A stretch of 64,000 bases of DNA, from assembly GCA_963281255.1 (NCBI GenBank), contig OY725503.1:3596001-3660000 (forward strand), given 5' to 3'. The translations under genes were made by a program, and so were the position numbers. Origin of the DNA: Aphrocallistes beatrix (lineage: Eukaryota; Porifera; Hexactinellida; Sceptrulophora; Aphrocallistidae). Shown piece by piece: positions 40,301 to 49,831 of this stretch (its first letter is position 1; each line of letters begins with the position of its first letter). Under the pieces are notes generated by a model. The model searched no databases. It worked only from the letters and a program-made list of their open reading frames with translations, and was not told the origin of the DNA.

Positions 40301-42196
40301 TAATTCATGACTATCTTGTTGTGAACCATCAGAAAACTTTTCATTTGATTTTCCTGCAATTTCATTTCGCACAGCCCTAGGTGTGACGGTTCTGGGATAC
40401 TCCTGATAGGCGGTTTCATTTATCAATTTGAAGAGTTCTTTTGTCAGTTTTCCAGGTTCGGCCTTCTTGTCAAGGTATACAAATGTTAAAGTCTCTAAAT
40501 AAGGATGTTTCTTTGGAACTAGTTTGTACTCAGTACGGGTCATAGTGTGGAACAGCTGATCCCTAAAGGAGCAGAGGTAGAGCAGATTCTGTAGAACAGA
40601 GTTGAGGTAGCAGGTGTTTCCTAGATTTCGGAGTCCTATTACACACATGTCCTTAGTTCCGATTTTTTCGCCATAATCAGATTGTATATATGACTGATCT
40701 AAAGACGGATTAAGTCTCTCGTGAATTTTAGCAGCAGCATCTCTAGTTTCGCAATGCTTTGAATTATTATTTTTATCAATTTCCTCAACTCTGTCTCTAG
40801 TCACAAGAGGCAGTCTCTCGTAGAAGAGTATGTAGGGTAGAGAACTGAACACGTTATCATGATTGATTCTGGAGACATGGGAGTCTTTGATAGAGTACCA
40901 TTCTTCTGTAGGTGCCACGTGCTCGTAGAGATGTGTGTTGGGTCTTTTCTCCACTGTTTTGTTATCTTTGCAAGAAATTTTAGCTGACACATTCCAATCT
41001 GCTATATTAACATAAGCCACATCTTTACTAATTATCCCATCTGAGTGTGAAACTATTCCTCTCAGTCCGTACAAAATCTGGTTATTATAATCCCTAGGAA
41101 TGGACGTATCTGAGAAACAGAAAGGTGACATATCCAGCACCAGGGGGAAATCAACACGTTTGCTCAGTTTATGCAGACCGTATCCCATTTGAGAGAAACG
41201 CTTGAGGTGTATAGTGAGGACAGGACCGACAGTTTTGATGTGGAATTGCTTAACTGCATTAGTAGATATGAGAGCATCAAAGTCGATACTATCATTATTA
41301 TCTTTCCTTTTATCCTTCAGAGATCGAGTTTCAGAGCTCGAGTTTGCATCTGAGGCTTTGGCTTGCTTACGAACGAGCTGAGGATTGCAATTATTACAGA
41401 CGTATTCCTTTACTAGGAATTTGGGAGAGAAGAATTGTCTGAGATAGAATTCAAGAGAATCATTTGCATAAACTTCCTTACTGTCTGCTACTGGATCCAA
41501 CGAAATGTCAAGAAAATCTTCGTTTATGTACAATATTTTTCTACAGCCGTCACACTCCACTGTACTGATCATTTTTCCACCCAAAGTGTCATCGATAAAA
41601 GTGCCAGTAAACACTAAAATATTTTCAAATTCGCTAGCGTATTCCCTTAGGAGCTTCTTTCTATCTTCAGGATAGTTTTTAAAATGGGTTTTATGACCGT
41701 TGATGTCAAAATGCTGAAAAAATGCAGCCTTCAGTCGTTTTATTTCCTCATTTTTCACCATATCAATTAGAAAACGGAATAATTCATGACTATCCTGTTC
41801 TGTAACATCAGAAAACTTTCCAGATTTTCCTGCAATTAAATGTCGTACAGGCCAAGATGTTACGGTTCTGAGAGACTCCTGATAGGCAGTTTCATTTATC
41901 AATTTGAAGAGTTCTTTTGTCAGTTTTCCAGGTTCGGCCTTCTTGTCAGGGTATGAAAATGTTAAAGTCTTTAAATCAGGCTGTTTCTTAGGAACGAGTT
42001 TGTATTCAGTACGGGTCATAGTTTGGATCAACTGTTCTCTAAAGGGAGGGAGATAGAGCAGGTTCTGTAGAACAGAGTTGAGGTAGCAAGTGTTTCCTAG
42101 ATTTTGGAGTCCTATTACACATATGCTATTAGTTCTATCTTCCTCGCATTCAACAGTCTGTTGTTTCCTCCTGGAATCTCTTTTTGGATTTGACAT
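37376..42196 (-). CDS. USP copy B: triple USP16/45-like deubiquitinase polyprotein
   Basis: A 1606-residue protein in one exon with three USP catalytic domains in tandem (about 27-465, 518-996, 1113-1600). Domain 1 keeps the nucleophile (GNTCYLN, Cys37), but its His box reads ISKDVAYVN, so the catalytic His is lost. Domain 2 is complete: Cys529, His877 (AGHYVAYVN) and Asp in YISDSY. Domain 3 has Ser1125 in place of Cys (GNVSYFN) with His1512 intact. All three keep the QDSHELFR block and paired CxxC zinc-ribbon motifs. The folds resemble USP16/USP45 (FGG.M.STV.C..C, AYILFYERLP) but lack the ZnF-UBP domain. Linkers carry repeated VPRDRVEEID-like sequence. It is probably a nuclear or cytosolic deubiquitinase with one active and two ubiquitin-binding or regulatory domains. 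Confidence 0.92.
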   Translation of the reverse strand: MSNPKRDSRRKQQTVECEEDRTNSICVIGLQNLGNTCYLNSVLQNLLYLPPFREQLIQTMTRTEYKLVPKKQPDLKTLTFSYPDKKAEPGKLTKELFKLINETAYQESLRTVTSWPVRHLIAGKSGKFSDVTEQDSHELFRFLIDMVKNEEIKRLKAAFFQHFDINGHKTHFKNYPEDRKKLLREYASEFENILVFTGTFIDDTLGGKMISTVECDGCRKILYINEDFLDISLDPVADSKEVYANDSLEFYLRQFFSPKFLVKEYVCNNCNPQLVRKQAKASDANSSSETRSLKDKRKDNNDSIDFDALISTNAVKQFHIKTVGPVLTIHLKRFSQMGYGLHKLSKRVDFPLVLDMSPFCFSDTSIPRDYNNQILYGLRGIVSHSDGIISKDVAYVNIADWNVSAKISCKDNKTVEKRPNTHLYEHVAPTEEWYSIKDSHVSRINHDNVFSSLPYILFYERLPLVTRDRVEEIDKNNNSKHCETRDAAAKIHERLNPSLDQSYIQSDYGEKIGTKDMCVIGLRNLGNTCYLNSVLQNLLYLCSFRDQLFHTMTRTEYKLVPKKHPYLETLTFVYLDKKAEPGKLTKELFKLINETAYQEYPRTVTPRAVRNEIAGKSNEKFSDGSQQDSHELFRFLIDMVKDEEIERLKTAFFDHFDINGHKTNFMQYSKKLLRKYASEFENIFVFTGTFIDEIFGGEMISTVKCDSCGKTLIINEDFLDISLYLSVDSRKVNTNDSLEFYLRQFFSPKFLVKEYVCNNCNSQLFSKQDKASHTSIKSIENKDEKEDNTEGIDPKFTDANKQFHIKTLPPVLIIHLKRFYQSEYGLRKVDKHVEFPLVLDMSPFCVSDTSVLKDCDDKILYGLRGIVDHTGWMVAGHYVAYVNIADWNMPSKIPSKDITKSSIVEDRFKKTPSTTPLMDTASALKNVGNKITLASENNVCPLQLQPTSPLTPHSHLKHVEPTEDWYYISDSYISKTNHNNVFSSQAYILFYERLPLVPRNRVEEIDENNNSKPCETRDAVKSQESSNPSSDQSHMQSADCKGSRTKRLPLVPNVPRDRVEKIDKNCKNISESGTCEKNLASQVHEKPKPSLSQSYIIEKNQSADYEGGLIQSMCVLGLQNLGNVSYFNSVLQNLLYLRPFRDQLAYTMDCTEYTLVPKKYSDLETRTFLNTDKKTEPGKLTEEIFKLIQEATDEKFSRNNVTPKISTSWAVRIEILYRSGNFSNDSQQDSHELFRSLMNMVRDEEIKRLKEAFLKYFNIKDDKTQFKNCSGDRYMRKYASEFENSFMFNGTFIDHTFGGEMISKVNCLVCSNTIDVYEDFLDISLPLTTYIRDNKKSSQEDNIARSNHSQRKIKSDPEIERAVESKESFLEQYLTQFFSSPKLLENYVCNDCNPQLVGKQKKASYTHADSHDDKSQKVDSTGRIYSDTRYFSDAYKQFRIKTLPPVLTIHLQRFYQSKLGLQKVGRNIKFPLVLDMSPFCVSDTSIPKDCNGKILYGLRGIVDHTGRITAGHYAAYVNIADWNDNTKSTTTEERSEGISSTYEPMDTDPPQQNEELPQALESNFTDEWYFISDSSYNETDRSHVLNSQAYILFYERLPFIDSCTLL

Positions 42197-42279
42197 ATTT
42201 TCGCTTTAATTTTGTTTACTAGTTAATCACAGAAAAGTGTTAAGAAAATTACGACAAATAAACCATGCTAATGATCAAA

Positions 42280-42350
42280 GTTAATTTAACAAGCCACTTC
42301 GTGTCCGCAGAGTCGCCCTATGCGCCTGGAGTTACTCAATCTAGCCTATT
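42280..42350. repeat. Relic of the GGCGGACAC dispersed repeat (inverted)
   Basis: CGTGTCCGCAGAGTCGCCC..GCGCCTGGAG is, in complement, similar to the GC-rich part of the repeats at 22762-22810 and 27380-27425. It is short and diverged. Confidence 0.45.
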
Positions 42351-43069
42351 TTGGGATTTGTTTACTTTATATAAATATTGTAAACGAAAGTTAACAAATA
42401 ATTCCTCATATAGATCCGAAAATCTAATATTCTAAATCTACACCCCTAAAAACCCCATGTCAACCGTTGGAAGCTAGTCTCTAGCCTATTTTTATTTCGT
42501 ATCTCTACGACTTGCCAATTCTTCAATCAATTCGGACAAACATACAAACAAACAAAATCCGTTTTAATATATAAGATAGGATCGTCTAAAATTTTTAAAA
42601 AGTCTCTTTTTGAAATTTCGAATGAATTACATTCTACATAAAAAAATAATGGTTAAACGAATTCGTTTTACCCTTTACCATTACTGCAGTATTTCATCAA
42701 ACTGAAAAGTAACCATTGGGTGTGATAATTATTACACTAAAGTTAGTTGAAGTTAAATTTTGTAGTTTCATTTGTAACAGATACAACGTAATAGATGAAC
42801 TTCATATTTTGTAATATTTAGATACGTACTCATCATACTATATATTGGTTTATTATGTAGGATATGTTTATGGACTTTAAAACACCGTATCGATCCCGTC
42901 CCGTCAGAAAATCTTATCCCTGTCGATCCTTAATATCTAAGGTATTTACCTGTGATCACAAATGCCCAAATAAAATCTGTTGCAAGAATTGTTCGAAGTA
43001 GGCCTCAGTATAGGCGACAAACTTAAAAAAAACAGGTTGATAAGTTACTACAACAAGAAGACCTTAATT
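42351..43069. other. Intergenic upstream of USP copy B
   Basis: AT-rich sequence without a convincing gene. The stretch CGGACAAACATACAAACAAACAAAATCCG followed by TATATAAGATAG (about 42532-42585) resembles 3' tails of some retroposons but is not enough to classify. The piece at 42940-43020 (AAATAAAATCTGTTGCAAGAATTGTT, GCCTCAGTATAGG) is similar to sequence upstream of copy C (46600-46680). Confidence 0.35.
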
Positions 43070-43295
43070 ATTGAAAGTCAATATACTATAATACCATTTA
43101 TGATATCCCGAAAATATCAAATTTGAATAAGCAGGTAGTATATATAATACATTTAAGTCACTCTGAGATGACTCATCCTAATAACAAAATTAGGAGATTA
43201 GTCAGATCCAATGTCAACTTGCTTTTTCTTCAAAGCCAAAGGAACATGTGCGCTATCAGTAACGTGGTCTTATTAATCATCTCTCCAGAATTTAG
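43070..43295. repeat. USP-cluster 5' module, copy 1
   Basis: It contains ATATCCCGAAAA, TTGAATAAGCAGGTAGTATATATAA, CACTCTGAGATGACTCATC, TAACAAAATTAGGAGATTAGTCA and TCAAAGCCAAAGG. Similar blocks occur at 49535-49760, 53915-54155, 58455-58695 and, partly, 62020-62110. Each lies upstream of a USP gene or fragment. The TGACTCA-type (AP-1-like) site in GAGATGACTCATC is conserved in most copies. Confidence 0.75.
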
Positions 43296-43424
43296 TCATA
43301 TTTTAACTAGATAATAAAAACTTCATCAATTAAGTCTATTTAGAAATGAAGACATTCTGGGTAAACACGACAGTAAGTACTGTACGTCATGCAAAAGTTC
43401 TTCTTCGTAATCAAAATGCTATGT

Positions 43425-43530
43425 AAATTTCTTCTGGAATCTCCCTTTGATTTCGCAATATTTTTCGCATTTAATTTAGTTCTAGTAGTTAATACTAATT
43501 GAAGACAGAAAATTTTTAATATAATTATTG
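43425..43530 (-). pseudogene. Relic of a USP gene 5' end
   Basis: The minus strand reads KSKGDSRRN, matching the start of copies B and C (MSNSKGDSRSK), preceded by the same leader (AATTAAATGCGAAAA). The start codon is lost and a stop follows shortly, so this is the stump of a deleted family member. Confidence 0.6.
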
Positions 43531-43639
43531 CAAAAAATGCAAATGATCAAAGTTTTTTGTTTAGTTCATCTGTAATTTTGCCCTTGATAACGCGACTATG
43601 CATAATATATAGTAGGTAACACATGTGAATTTATTCTTT

Positions 43640-43715
43640 GAGGGGTCTTGCTCTAACGCTGGTTTCTAGAATGTGATCGCGACCGGAAAAAGTTGGGAAC
43701 CACTGGTCTAATGTA
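43640..43715. mobile_element. Partial hAT-type MITE (GTTGGGAACCACTG end)
   Basis: AAAAAGTTGGGAACCACTGGTC matches the right end of the complete element at 46774-46966. The left end is not clear, so this is a degraded copy. Confidence 0.5.
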
Positions 43716-43821
43716 ATCGATTTTTCATTCAAGTGATTGCATTTTTTATAATCAGTGAAAGAACAGGTTTAGAACCATCACTATAAATATTCTCAAACAA
43801 TTATAACGATTGCAGTTAGAC

Positions 43822-43849
43822 TGCTCTGCAGCTGATCAGCTGCAGAGCA
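43822..43849. repeat. Perfect 28-bp palindrome
   Basis: TGCTCTGCAGCTGA and its exact complement meet at 43835/43836 without a spacer. It lies about 175 bases downstream of the stop of USP copy C. It could extrude as a hairpin or mark a resolved insertion. Function unknown. Confidence 0.9.
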
Positions 43850-44023
43850 ATGATCATTAACACGAATACGTCTCCATATTAAAACATATACGTGTCTGTG
43901 TTGTCAGTCACAGGACAATATTGTCACCACATAACACAACAATACTAATAATCCTTAACTATAAAATATTAACCATACAATCTAACTTAACACAAGTTAA
44001 AATACTTACAGCACATGTGTCTC

Positions 44024-46480
44024 TTAAGTTATAAGAGGCAGCCTCTCATAGAACAGTATGTAGGCTTGAGAACTGAACACGTAGTCATGATTGGTTTTGG
44101 AGATGTATGAGTCACTGATATGGTACCAATCTTCTGCAGGCATCACGTGCTCGAGATATGAACTGGATGTGAGTGGAGATGTCGGATGGAATGGTGGTTC
44201 ACATGTGCTATTTTCTGATGTAAGAGTCATTCTGTTTCCTTGAGCTGGATCCGTATCCATTGCTTGGTGAGTAGAATTTCTATTTTCAATACTTTTCCCT
44301 GCTCTTCTAGATTTCGCACTATCATCATCAGAAATTTTTGATGGTACATTCCAATCTGCTATATTAACATAAGCTACATAATGTCCAAATCTGATCCCAC
44401 CAGAGTGTTCTACTATTCCTCTCAGACCGTACAAGATCTGGTTATCACGATCCTTAGGAACGGACGTATCTGAGACACAGAAAGGTGACATGTCCAGCAC
44501 CAGGGGGAAATCAACACGTTTGTTCAGTTTCTGCAGACCGTATCCAGTTTGAGAGAAACGCTTGAGGTGTATAGTGAGGACAGGACCGACACTTTTGATG
44601 TGAAATTGCTTAACTGCGCTAGTGAATTTGAGAGAATCGTAGTCGATACTATCAGTGTCATCTTCACTTCTATTTTTATCTCTATCAGAGCTCGAGTTCG
44701 TATCTGAGGTCTCGTCCTGATTACTAGTGAGTTGAGGGTTGCAATTATTACAGACATAGTCGTCCTCCAAGAAAATAGGTAAGAAGAACCGCATGAGATA
44801 GTACTCGAGAGAGTCTTTAGGATAATCATTAGCCATACGATTGAGTCTTTTCACTTCTTTAGATTTGACCTTCACTTCTTCTTCAGAATTTGATTCTATT
44901 CCACTTTGAGGTTGATTAGAACTAAGAATATTATATTTTTGACTGTATTCAGGTAAAGGCAGCGAAATGTCCAGAAAATCTTCATTTACCTCCAATATGC
45001 TCTTACATCCCTCACACTTCACTGTACTGATCATTTCTCCACCGAAAGTGTCATCGATAAAAGTACCAGTAAACACAAAAATGTTCTCGAATTCACTAGC
45101 GTACTTATTCTTGTCCACAGAACAGTTCTTTGATTGAGTTTCATTGTCTTTATTGTTAAAATGTTTCTCAAATGCCTCCTTCAGTCGTTTTATTTCTTCA
45201 TCTTTCACCATGTCGATCATAGAACGGAACAATTCATGACTATCTTGTTGTGAACCATCAGAAAACTTTTCATGTTTTTTCTCGATTTCAATTTGCACGG
45301 CTCTAGGTTTGACGATTTTTTGTGCAATTTTTTTTCTAGCCTTTTTGCCAGAAGTTCCCTCCGTAGCTTCAGATTGGTAGACAGTTTCTTGTTTCAGATT
45401 GAAAAGTTCTTGTGTCAGTTGTCCAGGTTCGGCCTTCTTGTCAGAGACAAATTCGATAGTTTCTAATTCAGGATGTTTCTTAGGAACGAGTTTGTACTTA
45501 GTACGAGTCATTGTGTAAGACAGCAGTTCCCTAAAAGGACGGAGATAGAGCAGATTCTGTAGAACAGAGTTGAAGTAACAAGTGTTCCCTAGATTGGAGA
45601 GTCCGATTACACGCATACTCTTAGTTCTGTTGTTCTTACAATCATCAGAATGTTTCTGCCTCTTCTGACTTTCAGCAGCAGCATCTTTAGTTTCGTGAGT
45701 TATGGACTCTGAATTATGCTTGCGCTTTTCGCCAAATTTCTTAACAGGATTAAAGTAGTTAAAAAATGCGGATATTTTTTTCACTACTGTAGTGTTCATT
45801 AATAATTTCAAATTATAAGTATCTCCTTCTTTACCCTTATCTTCACTAGACTTACAATTATTGCAGACGTAGTTGTCCTCTATAAATAAAAGTGGTAAGG
45901 ATCGCATTAGATAATCTCCAAGGTAACCATTATTATTCTTGGATCCTTTCGCTTCTTCAGATTTTGACTTTATTTCACCTTGAAGTTGATTGTAACTAGA
46001 ATTGCATATTTGACTGTCTTTCTTACTGTCTGTTTGTAGATGCAGAAAAGTGTCTAGAAATTCTTTATGTATATTCAATAAGTTACCACAGTCCTCACAC
46101 TTTACTATCCTGATCATTTCTCCATCGAAAGTGTCAGAAAACTTTCCAAATTTTCCTGCAATTTCATTTCGCATAGACTCACGTGTTACGGTTCTGAGAA
46201 ACTTCTGGTAGGTGGTTTCATGTATCAATTTGAAGAGTTCTTTTGTCAGTTTTCCAGGTTCGGTTTTCTTGTCAGGGTGTGTAAATGTTAAAGTCTTTAA
46301 ATCAGAGTGTTTCTTTAGAACGAGTTTGTACTCAGTATGGATCATAATGTGGATCAACTGTTGTAGAACAGAGTTGAAGCAAAGATTTTGCAGTCTTATT
46401 ACAGACATTCTTTTAGTTATGTCTTCCTCGCATTCAACAGTCTGTTTTTTACTTCTAGAATCTCCTTTTGAATTTGACAT
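44024..46480 (-). CDS. USP copy C: degenerate USP domain followed by an intact USP16/45-like domain
   Basis: An 818-residue protein from ATG 46480 (MSNSKGDSRSKKQTVEC, shared with copy B). Residues ~25-235 are a collapsed USP domain. The Cys box is reduced to RLQNLCFNSVLQ, the middle jumps from GKFSD to FDGEMIRIVKCEDC, and the His box is missing. Residues 295-815 are a complete USP: Cys301 (GNTCYFN), QDSHELFR, two CxxC pairs, His700 (FGHYVAYVN) and YHISDSY. A linker (KKFGEKRKHNSESITHETKD) is shared with copies G and H. It is likely an active deubiquitinase with an inert N-terminal domain. Confidence 0.9.
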   Translation of the reverse strand: MSNSKGDSRSKKQTVECEEDITKRMSVIRLQNLCFNSVLQQLIHIMIHTEYKLVLKKHSDLKTLTFTHPDKKTEPGKLTKELFKLIHETTYQKFLRTVTRESMRNEIAGKFGKFSDTFDGEMIRIVKCEDCGNLLNIHKEFLDTFLHLQTDSKKDSQICNSSYNQLQGEIKSKSEEAKGSKNNNGYLGDYLMRSLPLLFIEDNYVCNNCKSSEDKGKEGDTYNLKLLMNTTVVKKISAFFNYFNPVKKFGEKRKHNSESITHETKDAAAESQKRQKHSDDCKNNRTKSMRVIGLSNLGNTCYFNSVLQNLLYLRPFRELLSYTMTRTKYKLVPKKHPELETIEFVSDKKAEPGQLTQELFNLKQETVYQSEATEGTSGKKARKKIAQKIVKPRAVQIEIEKKHEKFSDGSQQDSHELFRSMIDMVKDEEIKRLKEAFEKHFNNKDNETQSKNCSVDKNKYASEFENIFVFTGTFIDDTFGGEMISTVKCEGCKSILEVNEDFLDISLPLPEYSQKYNILSSNQPQSGIESNSEEEVKVKSKEVKRLNRMANDYPKDSLEYYLMRFFLPIFLEDDYVCNNCNPQLTSNQDETSDTNSSSDRDKNRSEDDTDSIDYDSLKFTSAVKQFHIKSVGPVLTIHLKRFSQTGYGLQKLNKRVDFPLVLDMSPFCVSDTSVPKDRDNQILYGLRGIVEHSGGIRFGHYVAYVNIADWNVPSKISDDDSAKSRRAGKSIENRNSTHQAMDTDPAQGNRMTLTSENSTCEPPFHPTSPLTSSSYLEHVMPAEDWYHISDSYISKTNHDYVFSSQAYILFYERLPLIT

Positions 46481-46773
46481 CTTTTCGCCTCGACTTTTGT
46501 TTACTAGTTAATCGCAGATAAGTACTAAGAAATTACTACGAATAAACTATACAAATGATCAAAGTTAATATATTTAATGTATTTAGTCGTGATTACACAA
46601 ATGAAATCTGTGTGTGCACAAATGAAATCTGTAGCAGTAATTGTTTGTAGTAAGCCTCAGTATAAGTGCCACACAAAAATCAGGTTGGGATGGGCAGAAG
46701 CCAAATACGATTTAAAATTTGAGAGCTATTTGAACAAAGTGGATCTTTGAGGCATAATCTGGTCAACATAGAT

Positions 46774-46966
46774 CAGTGGTTCCAACTGGTGGTCCGCGGC
46801 CCCATGTGGGGCCGCAGGACTCAATGTGTGGGGCTATTTGATCACTTAGGAATTTATCTGCAATAATACATATTCATTATGTAAAATTAAAAATCACTTT
46901 TTGGGGCCATCAATACGCTGCAGGTCCAAATGGGGGCCTTCTGGTGGCGAACGTTGGGAACCACTG
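46774..46966. mobile_element. hAT-type MITE, 193 bp
   Basis: Ends CAGTGGTTCC.AAC and GTTGGGAACCACTG, with the near-direct repeats ACATAGAT (46766-46773) and CCATAGAT (46967-46974). The interior is GC-rich (GGTCCGCGGCCCCATGTGGGGCCGC). It resembles widespread Charlie/Tip100-like non-autonomous hAT elements. Confidence 0.85.
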
Positions 46967-46974
46967 CCATAGAT

Positions 46975-47531
46975 ATATATATATCACCGGACATAAGACT
47001 ATCTATGTGAATTTTCGGACATTGGGATTAACCAGAATAATTTGTATTCATTAGTCTTGTGTGAAAATTAGATCATGTACTTTAGTAACCGATGTTTCTC
47101 CTTGTCCGTATAACGAGAGTCAATGTGTATCGCTTTTTGAGTTTAACATTCGGTAAATGGGCCGATTTCGAGTAATTGAAAGCCTTTCACCTACTTTCAC
47201 CTAAAAACACCAAAACCTTTGGATCCCAAAATTGTCATGTTGATATTGACATGTAGGAACAACTTACAAATGAATATATTTGCAAAATTTCCAAGCCTCA
47301 ATCTTTTGTATAACTTATCCTGATTTTCTTTAGAATCAAATTACGTAGACAGGATCAAAAAGGTTGAACAATAGGTGCAGAGCAATGAAATGATCATTAT
47401 TCAAATACGTACGTGTACATTAAAAAGACTGTCGCACAGTCACACAGAAACATTGTCACGTCATACACTACACAACAAGACTAATAACCTTAACCAAGTA
47501 ATCCATACAAACTAAAAAAGTAAAAAAACCC
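46975..47531. other. Intergenic between USP copies C and D
   Basis: Starts with a short TA run. The middle has no recognisable feature. The last ~140 bases (GCAGAGCAATGAAATGATCATT to the stop codon) are a diverged 3' module shared with copy C (43840-44023). Confidence 0.4.
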
Positions 47532-48905
47532 TCACAGCACATGTCTGTCTTTAGGCATAAGAGGCAGTCTCTCGTAGAATAGCATGTAGGCTTGAGAACT
47601 GAACACGTGGTTATGATCGGTTCTGAACACATGAGAGTCACTGATATAGTACCATTCTTCTGCAGGCATCACGTATTTGTAGAGATGTGAATCGGATGTA
47701 GGGATCGGTTGAGATGGTAGTTCGGATGCACTATTTTCTGATGTAAGAGATACCACATCGTTTTCATTCTTCTGAGCTGAACCTGTATCCATTGGCCGAA
47801 ATGTTGAAATAATTTTTTTATTGCTTTCCCTCGCTGTGCTAGATTTCCCACTATCATTGCTAGGAATTTTAGATGACTTATTCCAAACTGCTACATTAAC
47901 ATACGTCACATAATGTCCACCAGACATTCCACCTGAGTGATCCACTATTCCTCTCAGACCATACAGGATCTGGTTATTGCAATCTTTGAGGACGGACGTA
48001 TCTGAGACACAGAAAGGTGACATGTCCAGCACCAGGGGGAAATCAACACGTTTGTTCAGTTTCTGCAGACCGTATCCAGTTTGAGAGAAACGCTTGAGGT
48101 GTATAGTGAGGACAGGACCGACACTTTTGATGTGGAATTGCTTAACTGCGCTAGTTAAAATTAGAGTATCATAGTCGATACTATCAGTGTCATCATTTTC
48201 GTCCTGATTACTAACGAGTTGAGGGTTGCAATTATTACAGACGTAGTCGTCCTCTAAGAATATAAGAGAGAAGAACCGCATGAGATAATACTCAAGAGAG
48301 TCTTTAGGATAATCATTAGCCATACGATTGAATCTTTTTATTCTTTAGATTTGACCTTAACTTCTTCTTCAGAGTTTGACTCTTGAGGTTGATTAGAACT
48401 AAGAATAGTATATTCTTGACTGTATTCAGGTAAAGGCAGCGCAATGTCCAGAAAATCTTTATTTACGTCCAATATGCTCTTACATCCCTCACACTTCACT
48501 GTACTGAGCATTTTCCCACCGAAAGTGTCATCGATAAGTACCAGTAAACACAAAAACGTTTTCGAATTCACTAGCGTACTTCTTCAGGTTCTTTCCATCC
48601 ACAGAACAGTTTTTTGATTGAGTTTTATCATTTTTGATATTGAAATGTTTACTTTTCAAAAATGCCGCCTCGAGTAGTTTTATTTCTTCATCTTTCACCA
48701 TGTCGATCAGAAAACGGAACAATTCATGACTATCCTGTTGTGTACCATCAGAAAACTTGTCATGCTTTTTCGCGATTTCGTTTTGCACGGCCTTAGGTTC
48801 GATGGCTTTATGAGCAAATTTCTTTTTCATTTTACCGTGAGATCCCTCCGTAGCTTCAGGTTGGTAGTTAGTTTCGTGTATCAAGTTGGACAGTTCTTCG
48901 GTGTT
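47532..48905 (-). pseudogene. USP copy D: truncated and twice-frameshifted USP
   Basis: A USP domain starting only at SNLIHETNYQPEATEG, so the Cys box and first ~80 residues are absent. The frame breaks at about 48535 (a 2-base deletion in TCGATAAAAGTACC) and about 48335 (a 1-base deletion in TCACTTCTTTAG). The total loss is three bases, so the final part is back in frame. The His box is intact (GGHYVTYVN), as are the QDSHELFR and YVCNNCNPQ blocks. The 5' breakpoint (GTGTTTGAATT) joins to sequence matching the region upstream of E' at about 55100. Not functional as a protease. Confidence 0.9.
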
Positions 48906-49059
48906 TGAATTAAGGGTCTCTTAGTCTCTGTCTGATTAAAAGTTAAGTTTTCTAAGCTTATTGTAAGGAGGAATTAACAAGGCATAAATAAAATCCGCAA
49001 TAATGATTACTCACTATATCTCAAGGATTCTTAAATTGCACATAATTAAAATTTGTACG

Positions 49060-49465
49060 TTAGGTCACAGAACAGTAAAACATTAAAGTGGTGTCACAGG
49101 AATAAGACACAGTTCGAGGACCATCACTACATACATTCCCAAACAAGTTAAGAGGGCACAGTAGTTAGTTCCAACCATTCTTGAGGTGTATAACCACTCA
49201 ACTACTACAAGGCAATCTCAAAGCATTTAAATTAATGGTTCAAAATGGTTAGGCAATTATTGCAGGGCGATTATTAGTAATAACACGAATATGTGTGTGA
49301 CCATAAAATGCATTGAGTCAAAAACAATATTGCGCACAACACAGCAAACTAACAACTAACAACGCCATGCAATCCCTGCTAATTATAATAAAGTTAAAAT
49401 TACTTAAAGTACATGCTGGTCTTTAGTTAGAGAGGCAGTCTCTCATAGAACAGTATGTAGGCTTT
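49060..49465 (-). pseudogene. Orphan 3' module plus last ~8 codons of a deleted USP copy
   Basis: Matches 34430-34830 closely (TAAAGTGGTGTCACAGGAATAAGACACAG to AGAGAGGCAGTCTCTCATAGAACAG) and ends abruptly at TGTAGGCTTT. The rest of the gene body is missing. An A-rich junction (CCTCCAAAAAAAAAAAAGG) follows. It marks the site of a large deletion. Confidence 0.8.
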
Positions 49466-49534
49466 TATTTTCCTCCAAAAAAAAAAAAGGTAGTAAGTAG
49501 CAAGTAAATCCCTGCTTAATGATAGAAAAGTTAA

Positions 49535-49760
49535 TATATAATACTGTTTACGATATCCCGAAAAGTATTAAATTTGAATAAGCAGGTGGTATATTTAAAT
49601 GCATTCAAGAGTCACTCTGAGATGATTCATCTTAATAACAAAATTAGGAGATTTGTCATATCCAATGTCAAATTGCCTTTTCTTCAAAGCCAAAGGGACA
49701 TATGTGCTACCGCAAACGAGATCTTATTAATCATCTCTCCGTAGTTTCGTCATACTTCAA
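49535..49760. repeat. USP-cluster 5' module, copy 2
   Basis: Same blocks as 43070-43295 (GAATAAGCAGGTGGTATATTTAAATG, CACTCTGAGATGATTCATC, AAAATTAGGAGATT). Nearly identical to 53915-54155 as part of the E/F duplication. Confidence 0.75.
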
Positions 49761-49831
49761 CTAGATAATATCCACATCAATAATCGAGTCTAGTTACGTT
49801 AGAACTAAACATATTTTGGGTAGACACGACA

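Noticed and set aside
42532-42590. Possible retroposon tail (ACAAACATACAAACAAACAAAATCCG)
   Set aside because: Similar strings end some non-LTR elements, but no body, poly-A or target duplication could be found here.
43123-43314. Short plus-strand frame repeated at 53844-54152
   Set aside because: It falls in the non-coding USP 5' module; the frame is not preserved in all copies and has no domain.
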